From: CAZBZG01 sp964496245
GTDB lineage: Bacteria; Planctomycetota; SZUA-567
Direction: 5' to 3'
DNA: 7,356 nucleotides
Assembly: GCA_964496245.1 (NCBI GenBank)
Contig: CAZBZG010000238.1
Span: forward strand, 1-7,356
Made by a program: the position numbers and the translations under genes. Below the pieces are notes generated by a model. That model had not been told where the DNA came from and searched no databases. It worked only from the letters and a program-made list of their open reading frames with translations. Shown here piece after piece: positions 1 to 7,354 of this stretch (position 1 is its first letter; each line of letters opens with the position of its first letter).

Positions 1-801
1 CACGCACATCATCGATCGGATCGAGAGATCGACGATGGAGCGCTGGCTCCCGAAGTCCTCCTGGGCGTCCGAACTCAGCACCGACTGCCGATTCTCGGTC
101 ACGCTCTTGATGACGGTGGTGCTGATCGGAAACTCGTCCTGCTGTCCGGGCAGCGCTTCCCGGTGGCGGCCCACGGCCGGCTCCATTTCCCCGGTCGCGC
201 GGTTGCGCAGCAGGATGAACGCCCGGTCGGCCTGCGGGAAGATGTCGAAGATGCTGTCCATGATACGCTGGAGAAGCGCTCTTTTCTCGGTCACGGTCCC
301 CAAGTCGCCCGAGACCTTGACCATGGCCTGCAGCCGCTTGACCGCCTCCTGAAGCCCCTTCTCGGACTTCTTCTCCTCTTCCAGCATCTCGCCCATGCTG
401 AGAGAGGCGTCGAGGGTCGCATTCACGGCGGGACCGATCTTGTCGTCGCCAGTGATGACGGCCGAGAGCTGCGCCTCGGCCAGCCCTGCGGAGGGGCTCG
501 CGGCGGGACGGTCGCTGTGAAAGATGAGGCGCGAGGACCCGATCGCGACCTCGTCCCCGTCCCGCAACTGGTAGGGATTGCCCGCTTCGAGGCGCGCGCC
601 GTTGATGAAGGTGCCGTTGGCCGACCCCAGGTCCTCGATCATGAGGTCGTCGCCCTGCGGCAGCAGGCGGGCATGCCGGCGGCTCGCGCGGCCGTCGGGC
701 AGGCAGATCGAATTCTCCGGAGAGCGGCCGACCGTCATCTCCTGATCGACCACAGCCTCCATGCCGGGCTCGGGACCTTCGATGACTTCCAACCGGGCCA
801 T
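1..801 (-). CDS. FHA-coiled coil-GAF signalling protein (C-terminus off the window)
   Basis: This is the first 267 codons of a cytoplasmic signalling protein; the reading frame is open to the window edge. Residues 1-95 form a forkhead-associated (FHA) domain, a phosphothreonine-binding module. The diagnostic residues are present: GR at 25-26, SRRH at 40-43, DLGSANGTFING at 57-68. Residues 138-165 are charged and look like a helical or coiled-coil linker. From about 172 the sequence fits a GAF sensor domain (LLQRIMDSIFDIFP, ADRAFILL, then RSIVDLSIRSMMCV), still incomplete at the edge. No transmembrane segment is seen. In known families FHA-GAF fronts are followed by an adenylate/guanylate cyclase, a SpoIIE-type phosphatase, a sigma-54 activator or a kinase; the output here cannot be seen. 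The ATG at 801 follows GAGAAGG with an 11-base spacer and lies 23 bases after the preceding stop, so co-transcription with the metallopeptidase gene is likely. The domain call is firm; the output is unknown. Confidence 0.93.
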   Translation of the reverse strand, partial: MARLEVIEGPEPGMEAVVDQEMTVGRSPENSICLPDGRASRRHARLLPQGDDLMIEDLGSANGTFINGARLEAGNPYQLRDGDEVAIGSSRLIFHSDRPAASPSAGLAEAQLSAVITGDDKIGPAVNATLDASLSMGEMLEEEKKSEKGLQEAVKRLQAMVKVSGDLGTVTEKRALLQRIMDSIFDIFPQADRAFILLRNRATGEMEPAVGRHREALPGQQDEFPISTTVIKSVTENRQSVLSSDAQEDFGSQRSIVDLSIRSMMCV

Positions 802-812
802 GGGCGCGCTCG

Positions 813-819
813 CCTTCTC
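813..819 (-). promoter_or_regulatory. Ribosome binding site of the FHA-GAF gene
   Basis: GAGAAGG on the minus strand lies 11 bases before the ATG at 801, a slightly long spacer. It supports that ATG as the start, because the frame stays open upstream without another ATG or GTG between the previous stop and this site. Confidence 0.55.
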
Positions 820-824
820 AGCAG

Positions 825-2339
825 TCAGAAGTGATGTTCGGGCTCAACGTCGTCCCGGTGGTCTTCGGCGAAGAGCGTTCCGGCGTGCTTGCACGCACTG
901 AGCCAGCGCCGGATGCTTGCTTGCTCCAGCTGGGTGAAATCGTCGAGCAGAAGCACCTCTCGTCCCCAGCGCGAGAGGAGTATAGCGCGTTTCTCCAGTC
1001 CTGTCCAACCATACACCCGCGTACTTTTTCGATCCGGGCCGACACCGAATCGGTTCGTGATCGCGTCCTGGTACGCGCCCAGAAACCGGTGAGCGCATCC
1101 GCGCGTATCCCATGTGCTCAGCCAGAGGAGGCCCCTGCGCCTCTCCGCCTCCGGCCCCTTCTCCAGCAGGGCGAAGCGATCGCCGTCCCACCCCTGGGCT
1201 GCGCGGAGCGAATCGATGGCCCGGCCGGTCAGCGTCTGCAGAAGCAGGCCGACTCCCAGCTCGCCCAGCGTGTCCTCCGCCCGCACGGTCCAACCACGGC
1301 CGAGGTGCGCGGCGAGTTGGGGGAAGACGATGCGCGTGGGCCGGTCCCGCGGCCCGAAATACTTGTCCGGATGCAGAATCTGCTCCGAGCTCTCGGGCAG
1401 ATCCCGGAAGAGCCGTCGGACGCCCCCCCATCCCCCTTCGCGCAGGGCCCGCAACACGAAGTCCTTGCCCTTGACGTAGGGGAAGAGGAGACGGTGCTGC
1501 AGATACAGCGGCACCGATCGCAGGCTCTCCATCTGCGCCCCGCTCATGAGCGATGACTGAAGGACGCCCGAGACCACTTCCCACTTCCCGCTGTACCGCT
1601 GCATGTAGAACGTCATGGAGAGCACGGCCTCGCCCTCGAACACGGCCTGGAGCGCGGCCAGGGCGTCGTCGTTCGTCTTGCGCGCGTCCAGGAGCGCCTG
1701 CAGATCGAAGAGCTGGTCCTGGAGGGCATGGGTCAGCTCGTGCGCGGCGATGACCGACGGAAGCGGCATCCTCTCGATCAGGTAGAACGCCTTCTTGCGA
1801 GGGATGTAGAACCCCGCAGCCTGCTGTCCCATGAGCTGGAGGAAGGTCTCGCGCAACCGGAATCCCTCGGGGAAGAGGCCCAGCCGGATCAGGGCCCGCT
1901 GGACAGCCTGGAGGCGCGCAGGCGGCGTATCCCGGTCGAACTCGGCCTCCATGAGCTGCATGGCCTCGCCCGCCGTGACCGAACGCACCTGGATCGGCGC
2001 GCGGAACTCCGTCTGGACGATCGTCTCCAGGTTCTCCCGGATCTCGCTGGTCCATTGTTCGAGGGATTCGGATGCGCTTCCCGTGGATGGTGGATGGGGG
2101 AGTCGCGCCCGGGAGCCCGGCTGCTCGTTCCCACCGGCACTCGGGAGGGAGCGCGCAGGCGAACGCGACGGCGCACCATCGGCTCCGACAGGCCGCGTCC
2201 CGCCTACGGGGCCCGCCCACGGCCGCAGCGCCAGCACCAACACGACGAGCGCGAACAACACGCTCGGACCGAACCACCAGATCCAACGTCCGCAGCCGCA
2301 TCCCCGCCCGGAAAACGCTTCCTGCGCATCGCCCTCCAT
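825..2339 (-). CDS. Membrane-anchored putative zinc metallopeptidase (HExxH, gluzincin-like)
   Basis: A 504-residue protein. Residues 23-40 are a single hydrophobic segment (FGPSVLFALVVLVLALRP) after a short N-terminus, fitting a signal anchor. A Pro/Ser/Gly/Arg-rich linker follows to about residue 90, and the remaining domain would then lie outside the cytoplasmic membrane. HELTHALQDQ at 200-209 is a classic HExxH zinc site; His200 and His204 would be ligands and Glu201 the general base. FEGEA at 234-238 supplies a likely third ligand (Glu235), which is the gluzincin arrangement. Further motifs that look conserved are SSEQILHPDKYF (317-328) and GWDGDRFAL (383-391). I recall similar motifs in uncharacterised bacterial proteins, but I cannot name a family. 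Substrate is unknown. The ATG at 2339 has AGGAAG seven bases upstream. The gene begins 43 bases after the cotransporter stop and ends 23 bases before the FHA-GAF gene, so it sits in the middle of a probable operon. Confidence 0.85.
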   Translation of the reverse strand: MEGDAQEAFSGRGCGCGRWIWWFGPSVLFALVVLVLALRPWAGPVGGTRPVGADGAPSRSPARSLPSAGGNEQPGSRARLPHPPSTGSASESLEQWTSEIRENLETIVQTEFRAPIQVRSVTAGEAMQLMEAEFDRDTPPARLQAVQRALIRLGLFPEGFRLRETFLQLMGQQAAGFYIPRKKAFYLIERMPLPSVIAAHELTHALQDQLFDLQALLDARKTNDDALAALQAVFEGEAVLSMTFYMQRYSGKWEVVSGVLQSSLMSGAQMESLRSVPLYLQHRLLFPYVKGKDFVLRALREGGWGGVRRLFRDLPESSEQILHPDKYFGPRDRPTRIVFPQLAAHLGRGWTVRAEDTLGELGVGLLLQTLTGRAIDSLRAAQGWDGDRFALLEKGPEAERRRGLLWLSTWDTRGCAHRFLGAYQDAITNRFGVGPDRKSTRVYGWTGLEKRAILLSRWGREVLLLDDFTQLEQASIRRWLSACKHAGTLFAEDHRDDVEPEHHF

Positions 2340-2346
2340 CGGCGCT

Positions 2347-2352
2347 CTTCCT
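2347..2352 (-). promoter_or_regulatory. Ribosome binding site of the metallopeptidase gene
   Basis: AGGAAG on the minus strand lies seven bases before the ATG at 2339, a near-ideal spacing that fixes this start. The 43-base gap to the cotransporter stop contains no evident terminator. Confidence 0.7.
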
Positions 2353-2382
2353 TTCCTGCTCCCCTCAAGAAGTGTCGGTCTG

Positions 2383-4628
2383 TCAGGCCGTGACGTCCTC
2401 GCCCCCGGTCGAATGCACGATGATCGTGGTGGGCATGTCCTCCAGGAGTTCCACGTAGCGCGCGTGCCAGGCGACCTGCGCGTCCTCTTCCGGCAGTTCG
2501 AAACCGAGGAAGACGCACGTCGCGTCCCGCGAATGCGTGCGGAGGATATCGACGAAGCGGCGTTCGCTTACGATCACCTGCACGGTCGCCTCGAGGCGCG
2601 CCTCCTCCACGACCTCCTGCAAGGCCTTCAGGGCCGGCGCACGGCCCGCCTCGTTCTCGATCAAACGCAGCACGCGGACCTCGGCCTGGGCCCATTCGAG
2701 ATTCCGCGTGAGCAGGTAGCTGAAGAGCATCATGAGTCCGCCGTTGCGCTGGCCGCGCCACCAGACGTCGATCCGCTTGGGCGCGCGAGGCGCCGGCAGA
2801 GCGTGCGCCTGGATCAGCACGACGCTCATGTTCATGGCCACGCTCGCGCGCACTTGCCGCAGGTAGGGCCCCAGATTGTCGGCCTTGGGCGACCAGCCGA
2901 AGACGGCCACGTTCGGCCGGAGCGGACCGATGGCCGCGGTCTGGACCAGCATGTTCGTGCCCTGTTCCACGTCTTCGGCCACCACGGACACGGGGAACGC
3001 GGCGATGTCCCGCTCCTGGCAGAAGCCTTCCATCTGGCGCAACGCCGCCTCCCGCTGCTTCTTCCGGTCGGTCAGATCGCCCGTCAGGATGTGGGCCAGC
3101 AGCACGATCCCGCGTTCGCCCTCCAACCAGTCCCCGTACCGGACGAGGCGCTCCCGGGCCTTTGGATTCCCGGAGAAGACGAGCACGGTCGGCCGCCAGT
3201 TGCGCGGGTCCTCCTTCATCTCGGCGAGACGCATGAGGCTGTCCCGCACCGTGCGGTACAGGAACCCGCGTCGCGCGTCGCCGAAACTGGAGCGCAGGTG
3301 CTGACGCTGCACGTACCACACGAGGGCCACCACGACCACGGCGGCGATCCCAGCGGCCACTGCGTTGATCAGAAGCGCCGCACCCACGCAGCCCACGGCG
3401 CCGATCAAGGCCGTGCCCCAGTGGAAGAACCAGAATCGCGGCCGGAACGAGGGGTTGGCGCCCACCGCCTCCATGAACGCCGCCGCATTGATGGTCCCGT
3501 AGCTGAAGAGGAAGAACATGGTCACGATGGCGGCCACTGCATTGAGGGCCGCCCCGCCCGACTCGTTGCCGGCCCAGAGCAGCACGCCCACCGTGATCAC
3601 GCCCACGAACAGGAGCGCACGCCGCGGCTCGTCGGCCGCACCCGCACCTTTGCCGAGCGGGCGCAGGAAGGGAAGCACCGGATCCCGGCTCACCGCCTGC
3701 AGCACGCGCGGTCCGGCCAGGTAGCTCCCCAGCGCGCTCGACAGGGTGGCGGCGAAGACCCCGGCCGAGACGAGCACGCCCCCCCCGATCAGCGCATTGT
3801 CCCGCAGCNNNNNNNNNNGAACGCCCCCCCCGCGAGCACGATCTGCGTCAGATAGACGACCAAGCCCACGCCCACGGCCGCGAGCGTGCCCCGCGGGATG
3901 CTGCGGCCGGGTTCCTCCAGGTCGCCCGACATGTTCACGCCCGCGTCGATCCCGGTGACCGCGGGGAAGTAGATGGCGAACACGAGCCAGAAACCGTAGG
4001 AGAGTCCGGGCGCTCCGCCCGGCGCCACCGGCTGGTAGGCGGGTCCCAGGTTCTCCTGGAGCCGCTCCATGCTGAAGAGCGCGGCTGCTCCGCTCAGAAA
4101 GGAGAGGATGGCCAGCCCCAGGAAGGCCATGATCACGTACTGCGTGCGGATGGCCCAACCCGCGCCCACGTAGGCGATCCCGAAGAAGACGGCCGCGGCC
4201 GCGAACGCGATCGCCTGGAACCAGCCTTCCAGCGCCGGAAAGGTGCGGACAAAGGCCTCGGTAAAGCCCAAGATGTAGAACGGCACCGACAGGGCCAGAG
4301 CGAAGAAGAGCGCCAGGCCGATGGCGCCGCCGAACTCGGGCCCGATCACCCGGCTGATCATGTAATAAGCGCCGCCGCCGCGCACCTGCATGTTCGTGCT
4401 GATGGCGCTGATCGAAAACGTCGTGAGCAGCGTGATGCCCTTGGCGATGAGCAGGATCGCGATGGCGTTGAGCACCCCCGCCTGCCCGACCACGAAATTG
4501 GCGCGCATGAACATGATCACGCCGAGGATCGTCAGGATCGAGGGCGTGAAGACGCCGCCGAACGTACCGAACCGGTGGGCTTCGCCCTCGACCGCGGGCG
4601 GGACCGGTTTGTCCGACTTCTCCGCCAT
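2383..4628 (-). CDS. Cation-chloride cotransporter (SLC12/CCC family), split by an assembly gap
   Basis: An integral membrane transporter of the APC fold, expected to carry Cl- together with Na+ and/or K+. The 270 codons before the N run (4628-3819) and the 474 codons after it (3807-2383) are in different frames, but together they match one CCC protein. Signature stretches are ILTILGVIMFMRANFVVGQAG, ISAISTN, GGGAYYMISRVIGPEFGG, YFPAVTGIDAGVNMSGDLEEP and, after the gap, ATLSSALGSYLAGPRVLQAV. I count about 12 membrane segments, seven before the gap and five after. The soluble C-terminal domain starts with NWRPTVLVFSGNP and contains RIDVWWRGQRNGGLMMLFSYLL, as in eukaryotic CCCs; a prokaryotic CCC tail is known to have a universal stress protein-like fold. 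Residues aligning with NKCC ion sites are Tyr118, Pro222, Thr225 and the Ser-Ser pair at 3741-3736. The start has GAGGAGA seven... to six bases upstream and lies 35 bases after the GH20-like stop. The family call is firm; the ion stoichiometry is inferred. Confidence 0.92.
3809..3818. other. Assembly gap (10 N) inside the cotransporter gene
   Basis: Ten unknown bases lie between transmembrane segments 7 and 8. The coding frame before the gap ends exactly on a codon at 3819, and after it base 3808 is the third base of a codon. A continuous gene therefore needs a true gap length of 2 modulo 3, so the ten N are a placeholder or slightly wrong. Runs of eight C (eight G on the coding strand) stand on both sides at 3779-3786 and 3824-3831, which plausibly caused the break. 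Confidence 0.95.
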
Positions 4629-4634
4629 GCGATG

Positions 4635-4641
4635 TCTCCTC
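4635..4641 (-). promoter_or_regulatory. Ribosome binding site of the cotransporter gene
   Basis: GAGGAGA on the minus strand stands six bases before the ATG at 4628. It is the strongest Shine-Dalgarno match in the window. It rules out the much longer open frames that extend upstream into the neighbouring gene. Confidence 0.75.
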
Positions 4642-4663
4642 GCGGCCGCGGCCAGCCTTCCCT

Positions 4664-6538
4664 CTACGCGCCGCCCCGCGCCTGCTCGTCCGCTTGGTCG
4701 ATCGGCGGGAAGCCCACCTCCGCGGGCGGGAGAAGCGCCCCCCCGTACTCGGCCTTCCGTAGCGCCTGGCAGAGTCTTTCCAGCCGTTCCTGGAAGTCCG
4801 TGAGCCACTCCAGTTCCTGGACGCACGCACCGCTGTCGATCTTGACGCTCTGCAGCCGCGCAGTGAAGAGGGGGACATAGCCCAACAGATTCTCCAAGGC
4901 CGCATGCGCCAGGTGCAGGCGGCCCGACCTGCCCTCGCGCGCGGCCACGTAGTGCTCGTGCGCCTGGCGGAACAGCGTGTTCTGTGCGGCCAGGAAGCGC
5001 AGCGCCGTGAGCCCCAGATCCGCCTGATCCAAGATCGTGGCGTTGCGCTCGACTCGGTTGCGGCAGTCCCGGACGGCTCGCTCGGCCTGCGTGAGCCCCT
5101 CCTCGATCGCGGGCCAAGCGAGCGCTCCCAGCCGCTGCCACGCCTCCCGCGGCGCGCTCCGGCCGAAGGCCATCTCCCGCAGGGCCTGGACCTCGGGCGT
5201 CCGCAAAACGGCCGGGAACGCCTGCGCCACCGTGTCCACCATCTGCCGCACCATGGAACCGTCTTCGGCAAAGGCGAGATCCGCGAAAGCGGCTGCCGCC
5301 TCGTCAGCCGCAGGCAGCGCCTGCCAGGCCTGCGTCACGCAGGCCACCCAGGCGAAGAGATCGTTCTCCCAGACGTGCCCGCACACCAGCTCGTCCGACC
5401 GGAAGCCGACTTCGACCGCACGGCCCGCATACGCCAGCCCCATTGCCGCGTCCGTGGTCTCCAGGATCCGACCCCGTGCGGGCGGCACGAATCCCTGCGC
5501 GCCGCTGGAGACGTGTACGGCTGCGGGAATCCCGCGCTTCTCGAGCATGGCGAGCTCGTCCGCCGCCCGGCCGAGATCGCGGACTGCGGCGACCAGCCCG
5601 TCGGGCGCCTCCACGTCCGCGTAGAGCTGCCCGAGGACGATGGCGTCCAGGTAGAGTTCCGGGACACCGCTGCACCGGTCCAGCACATTCCGCAGAAATC
5701 CGCGCACCGCCGGCAGGTCGGCCGCCGCCGGGAGGGGGCCGCTGCCCAGGCCGATCGCGTCCGTCTCAAAGGCGTTCGTCAGGTCGAGCGCCATCTCGCA
5801 GGCCTGCCCCGCGGGAAGCTCCCCGCGCGCAACACGGGCCACAAGATCGGCCCACGGCACCGGCACGACTCCGTACTCGAAGCACGTCTGGCCGATGGTC
5901 ACCGCGTCGTCATACACAGCCGACCCCGGCCGTGCCTCCGTGCTCAGCGGGGCGTGGGCGTCCAGATGCAGGTGGAGACGGTTGCCCTTGAACGAGCCGA
6001 GCAAGGCCACCACGCGCGTGAGGTGTTCGGCGCGCACTTCGTGCGTGCGCAGATCGTAGACCAGACTCCGGTAGGCGAAGGTCGGTTCATCGTGGATCAG
6101 CATCCCCGGAACGAGCGTCTCGGGGCACACGGCCACGATCTGCACGAAGCTATGCGCTGCGCGCAGCACGCCCTCGTGCGTCTGCGCCGCGACCAGCGCG
6201 AACCGGTCGAATCGGATGGCGTACGCTTCCTCGTCTTCCAGGGCCGGCAAGCCCTCGATCAGGTGAGGCGCCAACGCCCTGAAGTCCTCGGTCGTTCCCA
6301 CCACCACGCTGCCGCCGGGGGGAGACGCGGGAATCCCCTCCAGCAGCGTGCACGGCGGCCCCGCCTGGGCCACGGTTTCGCCGATGAGAATGGCCGGCAG
6401 CTGCAGGCTGATCTCTTCCCGCGGCGGGGGATGGTAGACCGCCATGCAGTGCGCCGAGTTGTAGGGACGCTCGCCCGCCAGGCACGAGGCCACGCGAGGC
6501 AGAAGACTGTCCGTGATGCCATCGATGTCCGCGTTCAC
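4664..6538 (-). CDS. Divergent GH20 (beta-N-acetylhexosaminidase)-like protein lacking the canonical catalytic pair
   Basis: About 624 residues from a GTG at 6538. In that numbering, residues 78-138 resemble the GH20 N-terminal alpha/beta domain (SVVVGTTEDF, then EEAYAIRFDRFALVAAQTHEGVLRAAHSF). IHDEPTFAYRSLVYDLRTHE (148-167) followed by FKGNRLHLHLD (183-193) matches the opening of the GH20 barrel. After that the match fades. The HxGGDE loop carrying the catalytic Asp-Glu pair is absent; the closest stretch reads DAIGLGSGP (260-268). The last 160 residues are helical and unlike GH20. It may be an inactive or altered sugar-binding relative, or another barrel enzyme. No signal peptide is evident, so it is probably cytoplasmic. 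Start choice is uncertain: tandem ATGs at 6601/6598 have no Shine-Dalgarno and lie on a strong hairpin; GTG 6538 follows a weak GGGA; ATG 6445 is also possible. The upstream neighbour is a fucose isomerase-like gene, which supports a role in sugar use. Confidence 0.72.
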   Translation of the reverse strand: MNADIDGITDSLLPRVASCLAGERPYNSAHCMAVYHPPPREEISLQLPAILIGETVAQAGPPCTLLEGIPASPPGGSVVVGTTEDFRALAPHLIEGLPALEDEEAYAIRFDRFALVAAQTHEGVLRAAHSFVQIVAVCPETLVPGMLIHDEPTFAYRSLVYDLRTHEVRAEHLTRVVALLGSFKGNRLHLHLDAHAPLSTEARPGSAVYDDAVTIGQTCFEYGVVPVPWADLVARVARGELPAGQACEMALDLTNAFETDAIGLGSGPLPAAADLPAVRGFLRNVLDRCSGVPELYLDAIVLGQLYADVEAPDGLVAAVRDLGRAADELAMLEKRGIPAAVHVSSGAQGFVPPARGRILETTDAAMGLAYAGRAVEVGFRSDELVCGHVWENDLFAWVACVTQAWQALPAADEAAAAFADLAFAEDGSMVRQMVDTVAQAFPAVLRTPEVQALREMAFGRSAPREAWQRLGALAWPAIEEGLTQAERAVRDCRNRVERNATILDQADLGLTALRFLAAQNTLFRQAHEHYVAAREGRSGRLHLAHAALENLLGYVPLFTARLQSVKIDSGACVQELEWLTDFQERLERLCQALRKAEYGGALLPPAEVGFPPIDQADEQARGGA

Positions 6539-6540
6539 AA

Positions 6541-6554
6541 TGCATCCCGATGCA
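6541..6554. repeat. Perfect 6-bp dyad just upstream of the GH20-like start
   Basis: TGCATC and GATGCA flank a CC spacer, making a 14-base inverted repeat that ends two bases before the proposed GTG start at 6538. Its place between a terminator-like hairpin and a start codon could suit a repressor operator, but a dyad this short can arise by chance. Confidence 0.35.
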
Positions 6555-6571
6555 AAACGCGCCAGCGCAAA

Positions 6572-6595
6572 GGGGGGCGCGGAGCTGCGCCCCCC
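6572..6595 (-). terminator. Strong GC hairpin, possible terminator after the isomerase gene
   Basis: Arms GGGGGGCGC and GCGCCCCCC pair perfectly over nine bases around a six-base loop. Read on the minus strand the stem is followed by only TTT, so as an intrinsic terminator it has a very strong stem but a weak T tract. It begins 36 bases past the isomerase stop (6632), the usual distance for a terminator. If functional it would separate the isomerase from the downstream genes or attenuate read-through. It overlaps the codons of the alternative longer GH20-like start at 6601, which argues against that start. Confidence 0.45.
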
Positions 6596-6631
6596 CATCA
6601 TACGGAATCGAACCGCGCGATCCAGGTCGGG

Positions 6632-7354
6632 TCACGCTCCGCGCAAGAGACGCTTCGCCTCGTTCGCCCCTCCGTTGAGCAGATGGACCAAAGGCTGGGG
6701 ACGGTCGGTGCCCTCCACGAACCCGGGCCGCGCCTGCCAAGGCGTGACCGAGAGCACGCCGGTCAGATCCATCCAGTACTGGAGGCGGGCGGGCTTGAGG
6801 TTCCAGGTCATGTGGAAGTGGTTGGCCGGAGCGAACTGCTTGTACTCGGTCATGGACGCATACTTGGGCACGACCCACGTATGCGGCCAGGTCGGATTCG
6901 ACGTGTTGGCCACGGCCTTGCCCAGCTTGGCGGGCAGGTCCACGGTAGCCGCCTCGTCCCAGATCATGCTGAAGAGGTTGCTGGGGGCGCTGTAGGCCAG
7001 ACGACCGGCGATGCCCTCGATGCCGCCCGGCGTGAAAAAGGTGACCGAGTTGCCCATGCCCGGGAAATACCCTTCCTCGGCCAGCGGCATGCTCACGCCC
7101 TTCATGATGGCGCTGACGCTCGCGCCGGGCTTGGCCGCCCAATCGAAGCTGGCCGAGCCGGAGTTGTCGCCGTCCACGAAGCCCCGCTGGGCCCAGCGGT
7201 CCTTCTTGGTGTAGCGGACCTTGTGCTTCTTGGCCAGCGCCTGGATCTCCCAGGGCTCCCAGACCTTGCGGAAGTCCATGAAGAGCGGCGGCTGCCCGGC
7301 CGACAGCCAGGTGTAGAAGAGCATGGTGAGCAGGTCCTGCACGTCGGCTTCGGT
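6632..7354 (-). CDS. L-fucose isomerase-like sugar isomerase, C-terminal part (N-terminus off the window)
   Basis: The last 240 codons of a protein whose frame is open to the window edge; the GTG at 7342 is an internal valine, since the in-frame codons before it read TEAD. The sequence matches the C-terminal region of the L-fucose isomerase/FucI-like family, which interconverts L-fucose and L-fuculose (and related aldoses and ketoses) in the cytoplasm using a divalent metal. Recognisable pieces are TEADVQDLLTM, PPLFMDFRKV, DNSGSASFDWAA, SNPTWPHTWV and APANHFHMTWN. The Glu of TEAD, the Asp of FMD and a His of NHFH correspond to the three metal-site residues expected in FucI. All three are present, so it may be active. 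About half or more of the protein lies outside the window. The substrate could differ from fucose, because this family is broad. It ends 93 bases before the preferred start of the GH20-like gene. Confidence 0.8.
   Translation of the reverse strand, partial: TEADVQDLLTMLFYTWLSAGQPPLFMDFRKVWEPWEIQALAKKHKVRYTKKDRWAQRGFVDGDNSGSASFDWAAKPGASVSAIMKGVSMPLAEEGYFPGMGNSVTFFTPGGIEGIAGRLAYSAPSNLFSMIWDEAATVDLPAKLGKAVANTSNPTWPHTWVVPKYASMTEYKQFAPANHFHMTWNLKPARLQYWMDLTGVLSVTPWQARPGFVEGTDRPQPLVHLLNGGANEAKRLLRGA

Noticed and set aside
163..834. A 223-codon open frame on the plus strand
   Set aside because: It lies opposite the FHA-GAF gene, whose domain motifs are unmistakable, and shows no recognisable family of its own.
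844..2301. A 485-codon minus-strand frame inside the metallopeptidase gene
   Set aside because: It overlaps the HELTH gene in another frame and is dominated by Arg, Pro, Gly and Ala without motifs.
3779..3831. Programmed frameshifting at the G8 runs of the cotransporter
   Set aside because: The frame change coincides with unknown bases, so an assembly gap explains it without a biological mechanism.
1831..3855. A 674-codon open frame on the plus strand crossing the N run
   Set aside because: It is antisense to the well-supported metallopeptidase and cotransporter genes, is rich in Arg, His and Pro, shows no domain, and is typical of shadow frames in GC-rich DNA.
4644..4653. GGCCGCGGCC palindrome before the cotransporter start
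   Set aside because: A ten-base GC palindrome is common by chance in DNA of this composition and has no flanking operator or promoter signal.
4629..5271. Upstream extension of the cotransporter frames into the GH20-like gene, suggesting a fusion
   Set aside because: The extension is low-complexity, out of frame with the GH20-like protein, and a strong Shine-Dalgarno precedes the ATG at 4628.
7340..7342. GTG as the start of the isomerase-like gene
   Set aside because: The frame continues upstream to the window edge with the family residues TEAD, so the codon is internal.
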